This document shows positions 6,265 to 12,445 of a stretch of DNA of 12,445 nt, one piece after another (position 1 is the first letter of the stretch; every line of letters begins with the position of its first letter). Origin of the DNA: Planctomycetota bacterium (GTDB taxonomy: Bacteria > Planctomycetota > Phycisphaerae > UBA1845 > UTPLA1). The notes under the pieces were generated by a model. The model searched no databases. It was not told the DNA's origin and saw only the letters and a list, made by a program, of their open reading frames with translations. The stretch covers positions 1-12,445 of the forward strand of contig JAPULF010000158.1 in assembly GCA_027295245.1 (NCBI GenBank). Reading direction: 5' to 3'. Position numbers and translations under genes: made by a program.

Positions 6265-7836
6265 TTAGGCGAACGGCAGGGTCTCACAGAGCATGCGGAG
6301 CTTGGCCGTTGGGTAGAGCCCCAGGAACCAATCGCGCCGAGACGCAATAGCGTCTCGTTCAACCCCCTCCCGAGTCTCTGCGATTTTTCGGCGCGCATCC
6401 TCCAGAATTCGCGGACACGCAACCAGAACCGCTTCGTTCGCCGCACGAATGCGATGATATGCCTTCCGGCGCGCCGCCCGGTTGCCCCGATCGTTATTCC
6501 CCAATTGGACCGACACGGTGATGGCCCGATCCCGCTCGGTCAGCATGTCCCGGATCGACTCGGCCGCGCCGCGGTCGTCGACGTAACGCTGCGGATTGAA
6601 CCGCGCATCGCGAAGCCGGCGCACCCAGTATCCGGTATCGCGATTCTGCGGTCGACTTCGCGGCAAAGGCAGGTGAAGCGTCGCCGAGACACAGGCGTAC
6701 GCCGGTGGTTCGACCCCAAAGAACCGTCGAATGACATCGTCGGTGATCTGGTCGTACTTCGCGCCGCCGATTCCGTGAATAAACACGTCGCATGCAAAAA
6801 GCCGTGCGTACATCGTCAACGTCAGCGCCCGCGGCCGAATGTGCCGGCCGGGCAGCCCCTCCGTCAGCGCGGCCCAAGGCCGCGCCCGCAAATCGGACTC
6901 CGGAATGACCCCAAACGTCTCATGACCCGATCCGATCGCGATCGCGTCGTCCCCGCTTCGCCACACCCACATCCGTTGTCGCGGAGACACATCGGATCCG
7001 ACCCAGAACGGCAACTCCCAACGGTCTCCCTCGATCAGTAGATCCGGAATCGGGTGATGCGTGCCGCGAATCCGGCGACGCCTGCGATACCCCGCCAGCG
7101 ACGCGTTGTACGCCGCCGAAAACGATGCAGCGTTCAGCATCGCATGCGCAATGAACGCCGCGGATTGCCCCGCGGCCTCTTCTCTTCCCGAGAACAACCG
7201 GCCCACCCGGCGAAACGTCGGAGACGCCGGCCCCAAATGCGCATCGATGGCACGCATGCCCGCGATCCAGGCATCCACGTAATCCAGCTCGTTCGCACCG
7301 TCGGCGCACCGCGAAAAGCCCGATTCGAACGCCGGCAGCACGCCCTCGCCGGAAAGTCGGATGGAATCCGGCAAGCCCTTGAGGACCGACACCCATCGAT
7401 CCATCGACTGTCGTGGCAGATGTTCGAACGGCAGGCCCCTGGAGTTGTCGAGGATGACGCGGCGCAGGACCCGCCAACGATCACCGTCAACGTGCGGCCA
7501 CTGAAGCGAAACCTCCTGCGGGGCGTCGCTGTCGACCACCAGGAAATCGGCCCGCCCGCCGACCTTGGCCGCAAGGCGTCCGCCGACGACGTTCTTGGCC
7601 CATACACCCGGGTGCAGGAAGTCCGGTTGATGACCGGTCATGATCACCGGCTCGCGATCCGACCCATCGAAATCGGTCGCCGGTCGACCGCAGACTTCGA
7701 ATGTGTAAGAGCGTTTGAGTGCGCGGTTGTGTTCGATCAACTGCGCCAGCGTGTCTGCCGCCGGTACGATCAGGGGCGTGCCGTCGTGTTCCGGAGCCGT
7801 CAGCCCGTCGATCTTCGTGTCATTGCGCCTCGCCAT
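6265..7836 (-). CDS. BshC-fold protein (remote bacillithiol cysteine ligase relative)
   Basis: The 523-residue length is close to BshC, which is about 540. Residues 64-82 carry VIMTGHQPDFLHPGVWAKN, where BshC has a V-TGQQ-GLF-GP pattern, followed by a Rossmann-like strand with DSDAPQEVSL (102-111) where BshC has an EDHD-E segment. Residues 350-362 (DVFIHGIGGAKYD) and FFGVEPPAY (372-380) match the BshC region that reads YVGGPGE-AY followed by FGVPMP. The C-terminal part (about 430-500) is Arg/Glu/Ala-rich and helical, like the BshC coiled coil. In bacilli BshC adds cysteine to GlcN-malate. No BshA or BshB gene is visible here, so the substrate may differ. The start at 7836 gives MARRND and sits 31 bases after the upstream glycosyltransferase stop, suggesting an operon; the longer frame to 8031 would run into that gene. 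Homology is likely, function uncertain. Confidence 0.6.
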   Translation of the reverse strand: MARRNDTKIDGLTAPEHDGTPLIVPAADTLAQLIEHNRALKRSYTFEVCGRPATDFDGSDREPVIMTGHQPDFLHPGVWAKNVVGGRLAAKVGGRADFLVVDSDAPQEVSLQWPHVDGDRWRVLRRVILDNSRGLPFEHLPRQSMDRWVSVLKGLPDSIRLSGEGVLPAFESGFSRCADGANELDYVDAWIAGMRAIDAHLGPASPTFRRVGRLFSGREEAAGQSAAFIAHAMLNAASFSAAYNASLAGYRRRRRIRGTHHPIPDLLIEGDRWELPFWVGSDVSPRQRMWVWRSGDDAIAIGSGHETFGVIPESDLRARPWAALTEGLPGRHIRPRALTLTMYARLFACDVFIHGIGGAKYDQITDDVIRRFFGVEPPAYACVSATLHLPLPRSRPQNRDTGYWVRRLRDARFNPQRYVDDRGAAESIRDMLTERDRAITVSVQLGNNDRGNRAARRKAYHRIRAANEAVLVACPRILEDARRKIAETREGVERDAIASRRDWFLGLYPTAKLRMLCETLPFA

Positions 7837-7867
7837 GCGTGAAGTCCGAAACGCCCGCCCGCAAGGC

Positions 7868-8629
7868 TTAACGCCCGTCGCCGCAATCCGGCGCAACACC
7901 GCACCCTGCATCCGATATGCCGCAAGCGCTCCCGTCGGCCCGCCGCAATTCCGACGTAAAGACATCCGTATAATGCCGCAGACGCGACGCGGGATCGTCC
8001 AACTGCCCCCCGAAGTGCCGACTGGGATCATTGTAGATCAGCCGAACCGGAAGCTCGCACACCCGCAGGCCCCGACGGACGGCTTGTACCCAGAATTGCA
8101 GCGGAAACGCATATCCCGTCTCCGTCAACGACAACTGCTCCAGCGCCGAGATACGGTGGGCCTTGAATCCGCAAAATGAATCCGTCAGTGAAAGGCCCAG
8201 GGCGTCATTGATCATCCGCGTGATCGTCTTGTTGATCCGACGCCGTTCCTCGGGGGCCCCCGTGTTGCCAGGGATCGTCGTCAGGTATCGTGTGCCGGAC
8301 ACGATGTCCACGTCGTTGCGTTCGGCCCGCTCGATGAACGCCGGAATCCGAGCCGGTTCGTGCTGATCGTCGCAGTCCATCGTGATGACCCAGTCATAGC
8401 GTTCCCGACCGGCGTATTCGAACGCGTCCATCAGGCTGCGTCCGTACCCCAGGTTTTCCTCGTGACGAATGACCCTCACCCGCGGATTCTCCCGCAGAAT
8501 CGTCGGTGTTTCGTCGGTCGAACCGTCGTCAACCACCAACACCTCATCCGTCAAGCGCAAGACCTGCGTCAAAACACGCGAAATATACCGCTGCTCGTTG
8601 AAGACCGGGATGGCTACGAGTACGCGCAT
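7868..8629 (-). CDS. GT2 glycosyltransferase, dolichyl-phosphate-mannose-synthase-like
   Basis: The 253-residue protein is a compact GT-A enzyme of the DPM1/polyprenyl-phosphate sugar transferase type. It begins RVLVAIPVFNE, has the nucleotide-binding VDDGSTDET (33-41) and the metal-binding MDCDDQHEP (84-92). SGTRY and DSFCGFKAH follow, and then the FWVQAVRRGLRVCELPV stretch typical of this group. Such enzymes usually charge a polyprenyl-phosphate carrier with a sugar at the cytoplasmic membrane face. No C-terminal membrane segment is seen, so it would be soluble or peripheral. The start at 8629 is preferred over 8749 because GAGGA (8637-8641) lies 7 bases before it and the fold begins immediately. 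It is first in the minus-strand block, followed after 31 bases by the BshC-like gene. The final 20 residues are Cys/Gly-rich and probably disordered. Confidence 0.88.
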   Translation of the reverse strand: MRVLVAIPVFNEQRYISRVLTQVLRLTDEVLVVDDGSTDETPTILRENPRVRVIRHEENLGYGRSLMDAFEYAGRERYDWVITMDCDDQHEPARIPAFIERAERNDVDIVSGTRYLTTIPGNTGAPEERRRINKTITRMINDALGLSLTDSFCGFKAHRISALEQLSLTETGYAFPLQFWVQAVRRGLRVCELPVRLIYNDPSRHFGGQLDDPASRLRHYTDVFTSELRRADGSACGISDAGCGVAPDCGDGR

Positions 8630-8690
8630 GGCTGAGTCCTCGATCAGGAACCGACGGTAGGAGACCCGACCGCCGTTGCCGAATTGCGAA

Positions 8691-8718
8691 ATGATAAGAG
8701 CCCGATTCCGAAAGTCAA
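8691..8718 (-). promoter_or_regulatory. Strong sigma70-like promoter for the minus-strand GT2/BshC-like pair
   Basis: On the minus strand TTGACT (8713-8718, 5 of 6) and TATCAT (8691-8696, 5 of 6) are 16 bases apart. Transcription would start near 8684, giving a leader of about 55 bases to the ATG at 8629. Confidence 0.6.
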
Positions 8719-8843
8719 TTTGACGCCGATTCCCGCGAATGACGGGCATTCCCGACGCCCAAATGCCGCTCGATGCCGATAAACCTGAACGGCTGCAGCT
8801 CGATCGCGACCCTGCCGATTCGACCGCCGAGAACGTGAGGCCG

Positions 8844-8857
8844 CCGGGTTCCCCCGG
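8844..8857. other. Short GC hairpin upstream of the TPR lipoprotein gene
   Basis: CCGGG (8844-8848) and CCCGG (8853-8857) flank the loop TTCC, about 40 bases before the start of the lipoprotein gene. The rest of the divergent gap (8719-8899) shows no convincing plus-strand promoter: TTGACG at 8720 has no -10 at proper spacing. Confidence 0.3.
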
Positions 8858-8899
8858 ACTTCAACGCGCATAACGCCGACTTTCATCATGGATCCTTAT

Positions 8900-9751
8900 A
8901 TGACAACACGTCGAATTCGAAATGCTTGCATGTTCGTAGCGGCCGCGGTCATCGGACTTGCCGGTTGCCAGAATGACACCTCGATCTTCGGGCCGCTGAA
9001 TCGATCGATCGCCCGCGGGCACATCAAGCGCGGCGACCGTCTCCGGGACAACGGCGACTTCGACTCGGCGAGTGCGGCCTATCGGCGCGCCGTCGCCCGC
9101 GACGAACGCAACGCCGACGCACACGCCCGCCTCGCCGCGGTCCAGTGCCAAATTGGAAATCACGAAAGCGCCGCCGAACATTACGCCGCCGCCGTCAGGT
9201 ATGACCCGGAAAACTCGGTGTACGCTCGAGCCCTCGCCGATGCCCTCTACCGCGCATCCGGCACCGCGATCAAGCGTTTCGAAATCCTCCGCGCCGCCGC
9301 CCGTGCCTATTGCCATGCGGCCACCCTCGATCCCGACAGTCTTCCGATCGCCTTGGGACTCGCGCGATCTTATAGACAACTCGGTGAACTCGACCAAGCC
9401 ATCGATGTTCTGGAGTCCGCTCGCCGCATCGATCCCTCCGCGTCCCTCATCCACCTCGAACTGGGTGCTATTCATGATGATCGATTCGATTACAAACGGG
9501 CCCTCGCCGAATTCAACACCGCCGTGCGCTTGGATCCCGACGACCCCGTCGCCCACTTTCACTGCGGCGCCGTCAATCTTACGCTCGCCGACCTGGACGC
9601 CGGCAACCCCATCTACCGCCAAAGAGCGGCCGCCCACCTGCGCCGATCGATCGAAATCGACCCCCATCAACCCCTCGTCCAGGACATGCTCCGCGTCTCA
9701 GCCCCGCCGCAACTCCGTGCCGTGACCGCCGCGGCCCACACCGACGAATAG
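8900..9751 (+). CDS. TPR-repeat lipoprotein
   Basis: The N-terminus has a short basic region (MTTRRIRN), a hydrophobic stretch and the lipobox LAGC. Signal peptidase II would cut before C23 and the protein would be lipid-anchored outside the inner membrane. The remaining 260 residues hold about six tetratricopeptide units (roughly 38-70, 72-105, 106-146, 147-180, 181-214 and 215-256). These show the alternating A-Y/A-x-x-A pattern and end in DPD, DPE, DPS or DPH turns. TPR solenoids bind protein partners, so it probably acts as an assembly scaffold in the envelope; its partner is not shown. An ATG at 8888 is also in frame. The start at 8900 is preferred because it removes an acidic MDPY prefix from the signal peptide and has a GGA 7 bases upstream. 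It stands divergent to the GT2 gene and 140 bases before the protease promoter. Confidence 0.8.
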   Translation: MTTRRIRNACMFVAAAVIGLAGCQNDTSIFGPLNRSIARGHIKRGDRLRDNGDFDSASAAYRRAVARDERNADAHARLAAVQCQIGNHESAAEHYAAAVRYDPENSVYARALADALYRASGTAIKRFEILRAAARAYCHAATLDPDSLPIALGLARSYRQLGELDQAIDVLESARRIDPSASLIHLELGAIHDDRFDYKRALAEFNTAVRLDPDDPVAHFHCGAVNLTLADLDAGNPIYRQRAAAHLRRSIEIDPHQPLVQDMLRVSAPPQLRAVTAAAHTDE

Positions 9752-9891
9752 AGGACCACCTACAAACCACGCGCGAATCACCCGACATCGCACGTGGATT
9801 CCGCCGGCCGAGAGCAACCAAACGGCTATAAGTGGCCACGACCGCGCCATCGCCCAATGCCCCGATGGGCCGCCCCCGAAGCGCTACGGGC

Positions 9892-9920
9892 TTGGCTTTC
9901 GCGGGGCGTTCCAATATAAT
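9892..9920 (+). promoter_or_regulatory. Sigma70-like promoter of the M43 protease gene
   Basis: TTGGCT (9892-9897, 4 of 6) lies exactly 17 bases before a perfect TATAAT (9915-9920). It is the best -10 in the window. RNA would start near 9927, so the untranslated leader is about 100 bases long. Confidence 0.7.
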
Positions 9921-9926
9921 TAAGGC

Positions 9927-10026
9927 GTGTGGTGGAGTGGGAGCCCTTCACATACGAAGCGCTTCCAGGGATTAATGGATAGCCTGGCGCCATGGGTACT
10001 TGCCTACCCCGTGGTCGGAGGTCCGC
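9927..10026 (+). promoter_or_regulatory. Folded 5' leader of the M43 protease gene, candidate regulatory RNA
   Basis: After the promoter the leader can form successive stems. The first is a weak one, GTGTG/CACAT (9927-9931 with 9949-9953). The second is CCAGG/CCTGG (9965-9969 with 9983-9987), extended by GCG/CGC (9959-9961 with 9988-9990) across a CTT bulge, with a 13-base A/T-rich loop. The third is CCATGGGTA (9990-9998) against TACCCCGTGG (10005-10014), nine pairs with one G-U and one bulge, loop CTTGCC. The consensus ribosome-binding site begins two bases after the last stem. A palindrome GAAGCGCTTC (9956-9965) offers an alternative fold. It matches no riboswitch class that I recognise. 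Confidence 0.5.
10017..10022 (+). promoter_or_regulatory. Consensus ribosome-binding site of the protease gene
   Basis: GGAGGT precedes two adjacent ATG codons at 10027 and 10030, with 4 and 7 intervening bases. It excludes the upstream ATG at 10000 as the start. Both downstream ATGs give the same signal peptide. Confidence 0.75.
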
Positions 10027-11499
10027 ATGATGTATCGACGTTCGATGTCTTTCGCCCTGGTCGCAACAGCGTCCCTTTTCTTGGCTTCGTCAACGCACGC
10101 CGATGGCGCCCACCGTCCTTCACTGGCCATCGAGACCGATGACGGAACGGTCCGCGCCGGCGATCTGGTATTCGACTCCTGGCAAGCCTATTTCGAATCC
10201 GACTACTTTCAGGAAAACGGCAGTCGATGCGGAACCGTCATTAACCAAAACAACCCTCCCGCCCCGCACGGCGGATCCGCGAGCGACTGCACCTACAACT
10301 TTACGAACCCATCGGCGGCATATGACCCCGCCGTCGGCAGGCTGCGCATACCCGTCGTCGTACACGTCATTCGCAACTCCAGCGGGACACAGGGAAACAT
10401 CACTGAGGCCATGGTTGCAAGTCAAATCGATGTCCTCAATGAGGACTACCTGGCCCTGCCGGGCACCAACGGTCAAAACGGAACCAACGCCGAGATCGAG
10501 TTTTTCCTGGCAACCGAAGACCCCAGTGGAAATCCGACCAACGGAATCACCTACAGCAACAACACGACCTGGTTCAACGACGACGGCGGTTATTACAACT
10601 CTCTCGCGTGGGACACAAACCGCTACTTGAACTTTTACACCAACACCGCCGGCGGTTTCCTCGGCTATGTCCCCGATCTCCCACAAGGCGGAATCGCCGG
10701 ATCCAGTACAGATCGCGTCGTGTGCCACTATCTGTCGTTCGGCCGCAATTCGCCAGGCTTTCCCTACCATCTGGGACGCACCGCAACCCACGAAGTCGGG
10801 CATTATCTCGGCCTGTATCACACATTCGACAACGGCTGCGGCTCAAACAGCTGTTATACAACCAACGATCGAATATGCGATACCCCCAAACAGTCTTCCC
10901 CCAACTTCGGCTGCAGCAATGACTCGTCCTGCGGCGTGTCCGACGACTTCCGCGACTACATGGATTACACCAATGACTCGTGCATGACCCATTTCACTTC
11001 GGAGCAAAACAAGCGAATGCGTTGCAGCATGGAACATTATCGCCCGAACCTGCACCAGGACGAACCGGTTGTGGACGGCGCTTGCTGCCTGAGTTTCGGC
11101 TGCCTCATTTTGTCAGAATCCGTCTGCAACGGGAACGGCGGCGACTTCGAGGGTACCGGTACGGCGTGTACTCCCGATCCCTGCCCGCCGCCTCCGGACG
11201 GCGCTTGTTGCCTGAGTTTCGGCTGCGTCGTTTTGTCAGAATCCGTCTGCGACGGGAACGGCGGCGACTTTGAGGGTAGCGGTACCGCCTGCGCCCCCGA
11301 TCCTTGCCCGCCGCTCTGCCCGACGGTCACCGGTGACATAAGCGGCGACGGATCGATCCTGGGTGACGACGTCGGCGGCTACATCCGCGCGAAAATGGGA
11401 TCGCCGCCCCTACCCGGCGAGAATCAGGCATGCGCCGACTACGGCACTGGGACGATCTCGGGAGACACGGCCCAGTTCGTCACAGATCTTCTGAACTAA
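10027..11499 (+). CDS. Secreted M43 (pappalysin/cytophagalysin) zinc metalloprotease with Cys-rich modules and dockerin-like tail
   Basis: The 490-residue preprotein starts with a Sec signal peptide (MMYRRSMSFALV, likely cleaved after STHA near residue 25). The M43 domain (about 105-340) includes VVVHVI, then SQIDVLNEDY, the zinc-binding HEVGHYLGLYH (H255, E256, H259, H265) and the Met-turn DYMDY (M312), with several nearby cysteines. Such enzymes cut proteins outside the cell. Residues 350-431 are two tandem 41-residue Cys-rich modules beginning DGACCLSFGC, a module type frequent in planctomycete exoproteins. The last 55 residues start TGDISGDGS and look like a degenerate dockerin or calcium-binding tail, which may anchor or sort the protein. 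The start is set by GGAGGT at 10017-10022. It is transcribed alone from its own promoter. The substrate is unknown. Confidence 0.92.
   Translation: MMYRRSMSFALVATASLFLASSTHADGAHRPSLAIETDDGTVRAGDLVFDSWQAYFESDYFQENGSRCGTVINQNNPPAPHGGSASDCTYNFTNPSAAYDPAVGRLRIPVVVHVIRNSSGTQGNITEAMVASQIDVLNEDYLALPGTNGQNGTNAEIEFFLATEDPSGNPTNGITYSNNTTWFNDDGGYYNSLAWDTNRYLNFYTNTAGGFLGYVPDLPQGGIAGSSTDRVVCHYLSFGRNSPGFPYHLGRTATHEVGHYLGLYHTFDNGCGSNSCYTTNDRICDTPKQSSPNFGCSNDSSCGVSDDFRDYMDYTNDSCMTHFTSEQNKRMRCSMEHYRPNLHQDEPVVDGACCLSFGCLILSESVCNGNGGDFEGTGTACTPDPCPPPPDGACCLSFGCVVLSESVCDGNGGDFEGSGTACAPDPCPPLCPTVTGDISGDGSILGDDVGGYIRAKMGSPPLPGENQACADYGTGTISGDTAQFVTDLLN
11074..11319 (+). repeat. Two tandem 123-base repeats inside the protease gene
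   Basis: Copies at 11074-11196 and 11197-11319 each encode one 41-residue Cys-rich module with six cysteines in the shared part. Over the first 117 bases they differ at 12 positions, about 90 percent identity. About half of the changes are silent; the coding changes are conservative (L/V, I/V, N/D, T/S, T/A). This points to a fairly recent in-frame duplication. Confidence 0.9.
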
Positions 11500-11718
11500 C
11501 CTGGTTTCCCGGTCGAACGTGCCCGTCGATTCCAGGGTGCGGAATCCATTCGCCCATCGCGCGCCGCATAAAGGTGGGTTGCGAACGAAACCCCCCGGCT
11601 CGCCGGGACGCGGCCACGCTCGTGCCGGCCGCTCCGGCCACCCCCCGCCACAACCTCGACCGGCGCTCGAAATATGGGCCGTGTCGATCGATTCGTTGAT
11701 TCTCGGTACGATTACGCC
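11500..11718. other. Intergenic stretch with tandem GC-rich hairpins
   Basis: Between the protease and the DUF1801 gene, GGGTT/AACCC (11576-11580 with 11589-11593) is followed at once by CCCGGC/GCCGGG (11594-11599 with 11602-11607). More GGCC-type self-complementary sequence follows to about 11640. There is no T run and no clear promoter for the downstream gene. It may serve as a 3' end of the protease message or as a leader of the next gene. Confidence 0.3.
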
Positions 11719-12303
11719 ATGCAAAGCAAAGCCAAGACGGTCAAAGCGTACCTTGCCGAACTTCCGGAGGATCGACGCATAGCCATCGATGCGGTTCGCA
11801 AGGTTTTTCTCAAAAACCTCTCTAAGGGTTTCGAGGAAGGCATGCTGTACGGCGCCATCGCGTACTACGTGCCGCACAGCGTCTATCCGCCGGGATACCA
11901 TTGCGACCCCAAGATACCGCTACCGTTCGCCGGGCTGGCATCCCAGAAGAACCACATGGCCCTGTCCCTCATGTGCGTCTACCAGGATTCTGACCACGAG
12001 GCGTGGTTTCGTCAGGCTTGGGCCAAGACCGGCAAGAAGCTCGACATGGGAAAGTCCTGCGTGCGGTTCAGAAAACTCGACGACCTGCCGCTGAAAGTCA
12101 TCGGCGAGGCGATCAAACGGGTGTCGGCCAAGAAGTTCATCAAGAATTACGAGTCGGTGCTCGAGTCCATGGCCGGCCGCCGCAGCAAGGCAAGCCGTCC
12201 AAAGAGTGGTACGGCGGCACCGACCCGGAAAACGACCCGACAGTCCAAGAGCAATCGCGCAGGCAAGACTCCCTCCAAGACCCGAACAAAGCGCACGAAA
12301 TAA
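11719..12303 (+). CDS. DUF1801 (YdhG-like) protein with basic C-terminal tail
   Basis: The 194-residue protein has a DUF1801-type domain over about 1-150. It begins with KTVKAYLAELPEDRR, and the region around GMLYGAIAYYVP and LPFAGLASQKNHMAL matches the core strands of that family. These are small intracellular alpha/beta proteins with no agreed biochemical role. Residues 153-194 form a separate tail with 16 Lys/Arg among 42 residues, no acidic residue, and many Ser, Thr, Pro and Ala. This resembles histone-H1-like tails and could bind nucleic acid. The start at 11719 is preferred over 11674 because YLAELP-type openings are near the N-terminus in this family and the extra 15 residues look non-coding. 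No strong ribosome-binding site is seen. Confidence 0.8.
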   Translation: MQSKAKTVKAYLAELPEDRRIAIDAVRKVFLKNLSKGFEEGMLYGAIAYYVPHSVYPPGYHCDPKIPLPFAGLASQKNHMALSLMCVYQDSDHEAWFRQAWAKTGKKLDMGKSCVRFRKLDDLPLKVIGEAIKRVSAKKFIKNYESVLESMAGRRSKASRPKSGTAAPTRKTTRQSKSNRAGKTPSKTRTKRTK

Positions 12304-12309
12304 CCCGCG

Positions 12310-12387
12310 CGGTTTCAAGAGCCGCTGTGGCACTGGTTTCCAACCAGACGGGTAGGGCCGGTTTCCCCCGCCGATACTCTTGAACCG
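12310..12387. repeat. Nested inverted repeat downstream of the DUF1801 gene
   Basis: CGGTTTCAAGAG (12310-12321) pairs with CTCTTGAACCG (12377-12387), 11 pairs with one bulged T. Inside lies a perfect hairpin CTGGTT/AACCAG (12333-12338 with 12342-12347, loop TCC). It starts 7 bases after the stop codon. It may terminate the transcript or be a dispersed genome repeat. Confidence 0.5.
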
Positions 12388-12401
12388 GTGCAGGATGTTC
12401 A

Positions 12402-12445
12402 TGGCCCCAGCGGGGCCACGGTCTTTAGCCACGGGTGCAGCGAGT
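12402..12445. repeat. REP-like hairpin element, cut by the window edge
   Basis: TGGCCCC (12402-12408) and GGGGCCA (12412-12418) form a perfect 7-pair hairpin with loop AGC. It is followed by TAGCCACGGGTGCAGCGAGT to the last base. The CCACGGGTG phrase resembles the left arm of hairpin repeats (with a CACCCGTGG right arm) that I recall as dispersed in planctomycete genomes. The right arm would lie outside this window, so the element is only half seen. Confidence 0.4.

Noticed and set aside
6112..7041. Open frame of 309 codons on the plus strand opposite the BshC-like gene
   Set aside because: Arg/Pro-rich shadow composition with no motif; it also crosses the promoter region of the membrane-protein gene.
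6265..8629. A bacillithiol biosynthesis operon
   Set aside because: The upstream gene is a GT2 of DPM1 type, not the GT4 enzyme BshA, and no BshB deacetylase is present.
8861..9670. Open frame of 269 codons on the minus strand opposite the TPR lipoprotein gene
   Set aside because: The Gly/Val-rich product is the mirror of Ala/Asp-rich TPR codons; the lipoprotein frame has a lipobox and six repeats.
9927..10142. Small open frame across the protease leader, possible leader peptide
   Set aside because: Its ATG lies at the predicted transcription start with no ribosome-binding site, and it overlaps the protease signal peptide in another frame.
11074..11319. CRISPR-like or transposon repeat
   Set aside because: Only two copies without spacers, in frame within the protease; this is a protein module duplication.

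Overview
The window looks like chromosomal DNA of a planctomycete, probably of the Phycisphaerae type. This rests on the GC-rich coding style, a secreted M43 protease that carries Cys-rich 'GACC' modules and a C-terminal dockerin-like tail (both very common in that phylum), and a REP-like repeat cluster at the right edge. This is inference from style and domain content; no rRNA or other marker gene is present.

Layout. Bases 1-96 may be the tail of an upstream gene. A plus-strand glycosyltransferase with an extra C-terminal Rossmann-like domain (220-1473) runs convergently into the minus-strand block, separated by a terminator-like hairpin. The minus block, in transcription order from right to left, is: a dolichyl-phosphate-mannose-synthase-like glycosyltransferase (8629-7868), a BshC-fold protein (7836-6265), a small polytopic membrane protein (6130-5369) overlapping by 8 nt a nucleotidyltransferase-PfkB fusion (5376-3679), and a VKOR-DsbA-DsbA fusion (3488-1521). 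Good sigma70-like promoters stand before the first and third of these genes. To the right, on the plus strand, are a TPR lipoprotein (8900-9751), the M43 protease (10027-11499) with a clear promoter and a folded leader of about 100 nt, and a DUF1801 protein with a histone-H1-like basic tail (11719-12303). The last 140 bases hold nested inverted repeats.

How the genes may work together. Two glycosyltransferases and an HldE-like nucleotidyltransferase/kinase fusion suggest envelope or surface-glycan chemistry. The VKOR-DsbA protein would serve thiol oxidation of exported proteins, and the Cys-rich secreted protease is the kind of client such a system would have. Direct links between these genes are not shown by the sequence.

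The most unusual points are catalytic motifs that look lost or altered in three neighbouring minus-strand genes: VKOR CWYS and DsbA GPFT in one protein, PfkB GEIE in the second, and a missing HExxH in the membrane protein. The folded leaders of the protease and VKOR-DsbA genes and the orphan BshC-like gene are also notable. There is no gene-free stretch over 300 bases and no tRNA, rRNA, CRISPR array or insertion sequence was seen.
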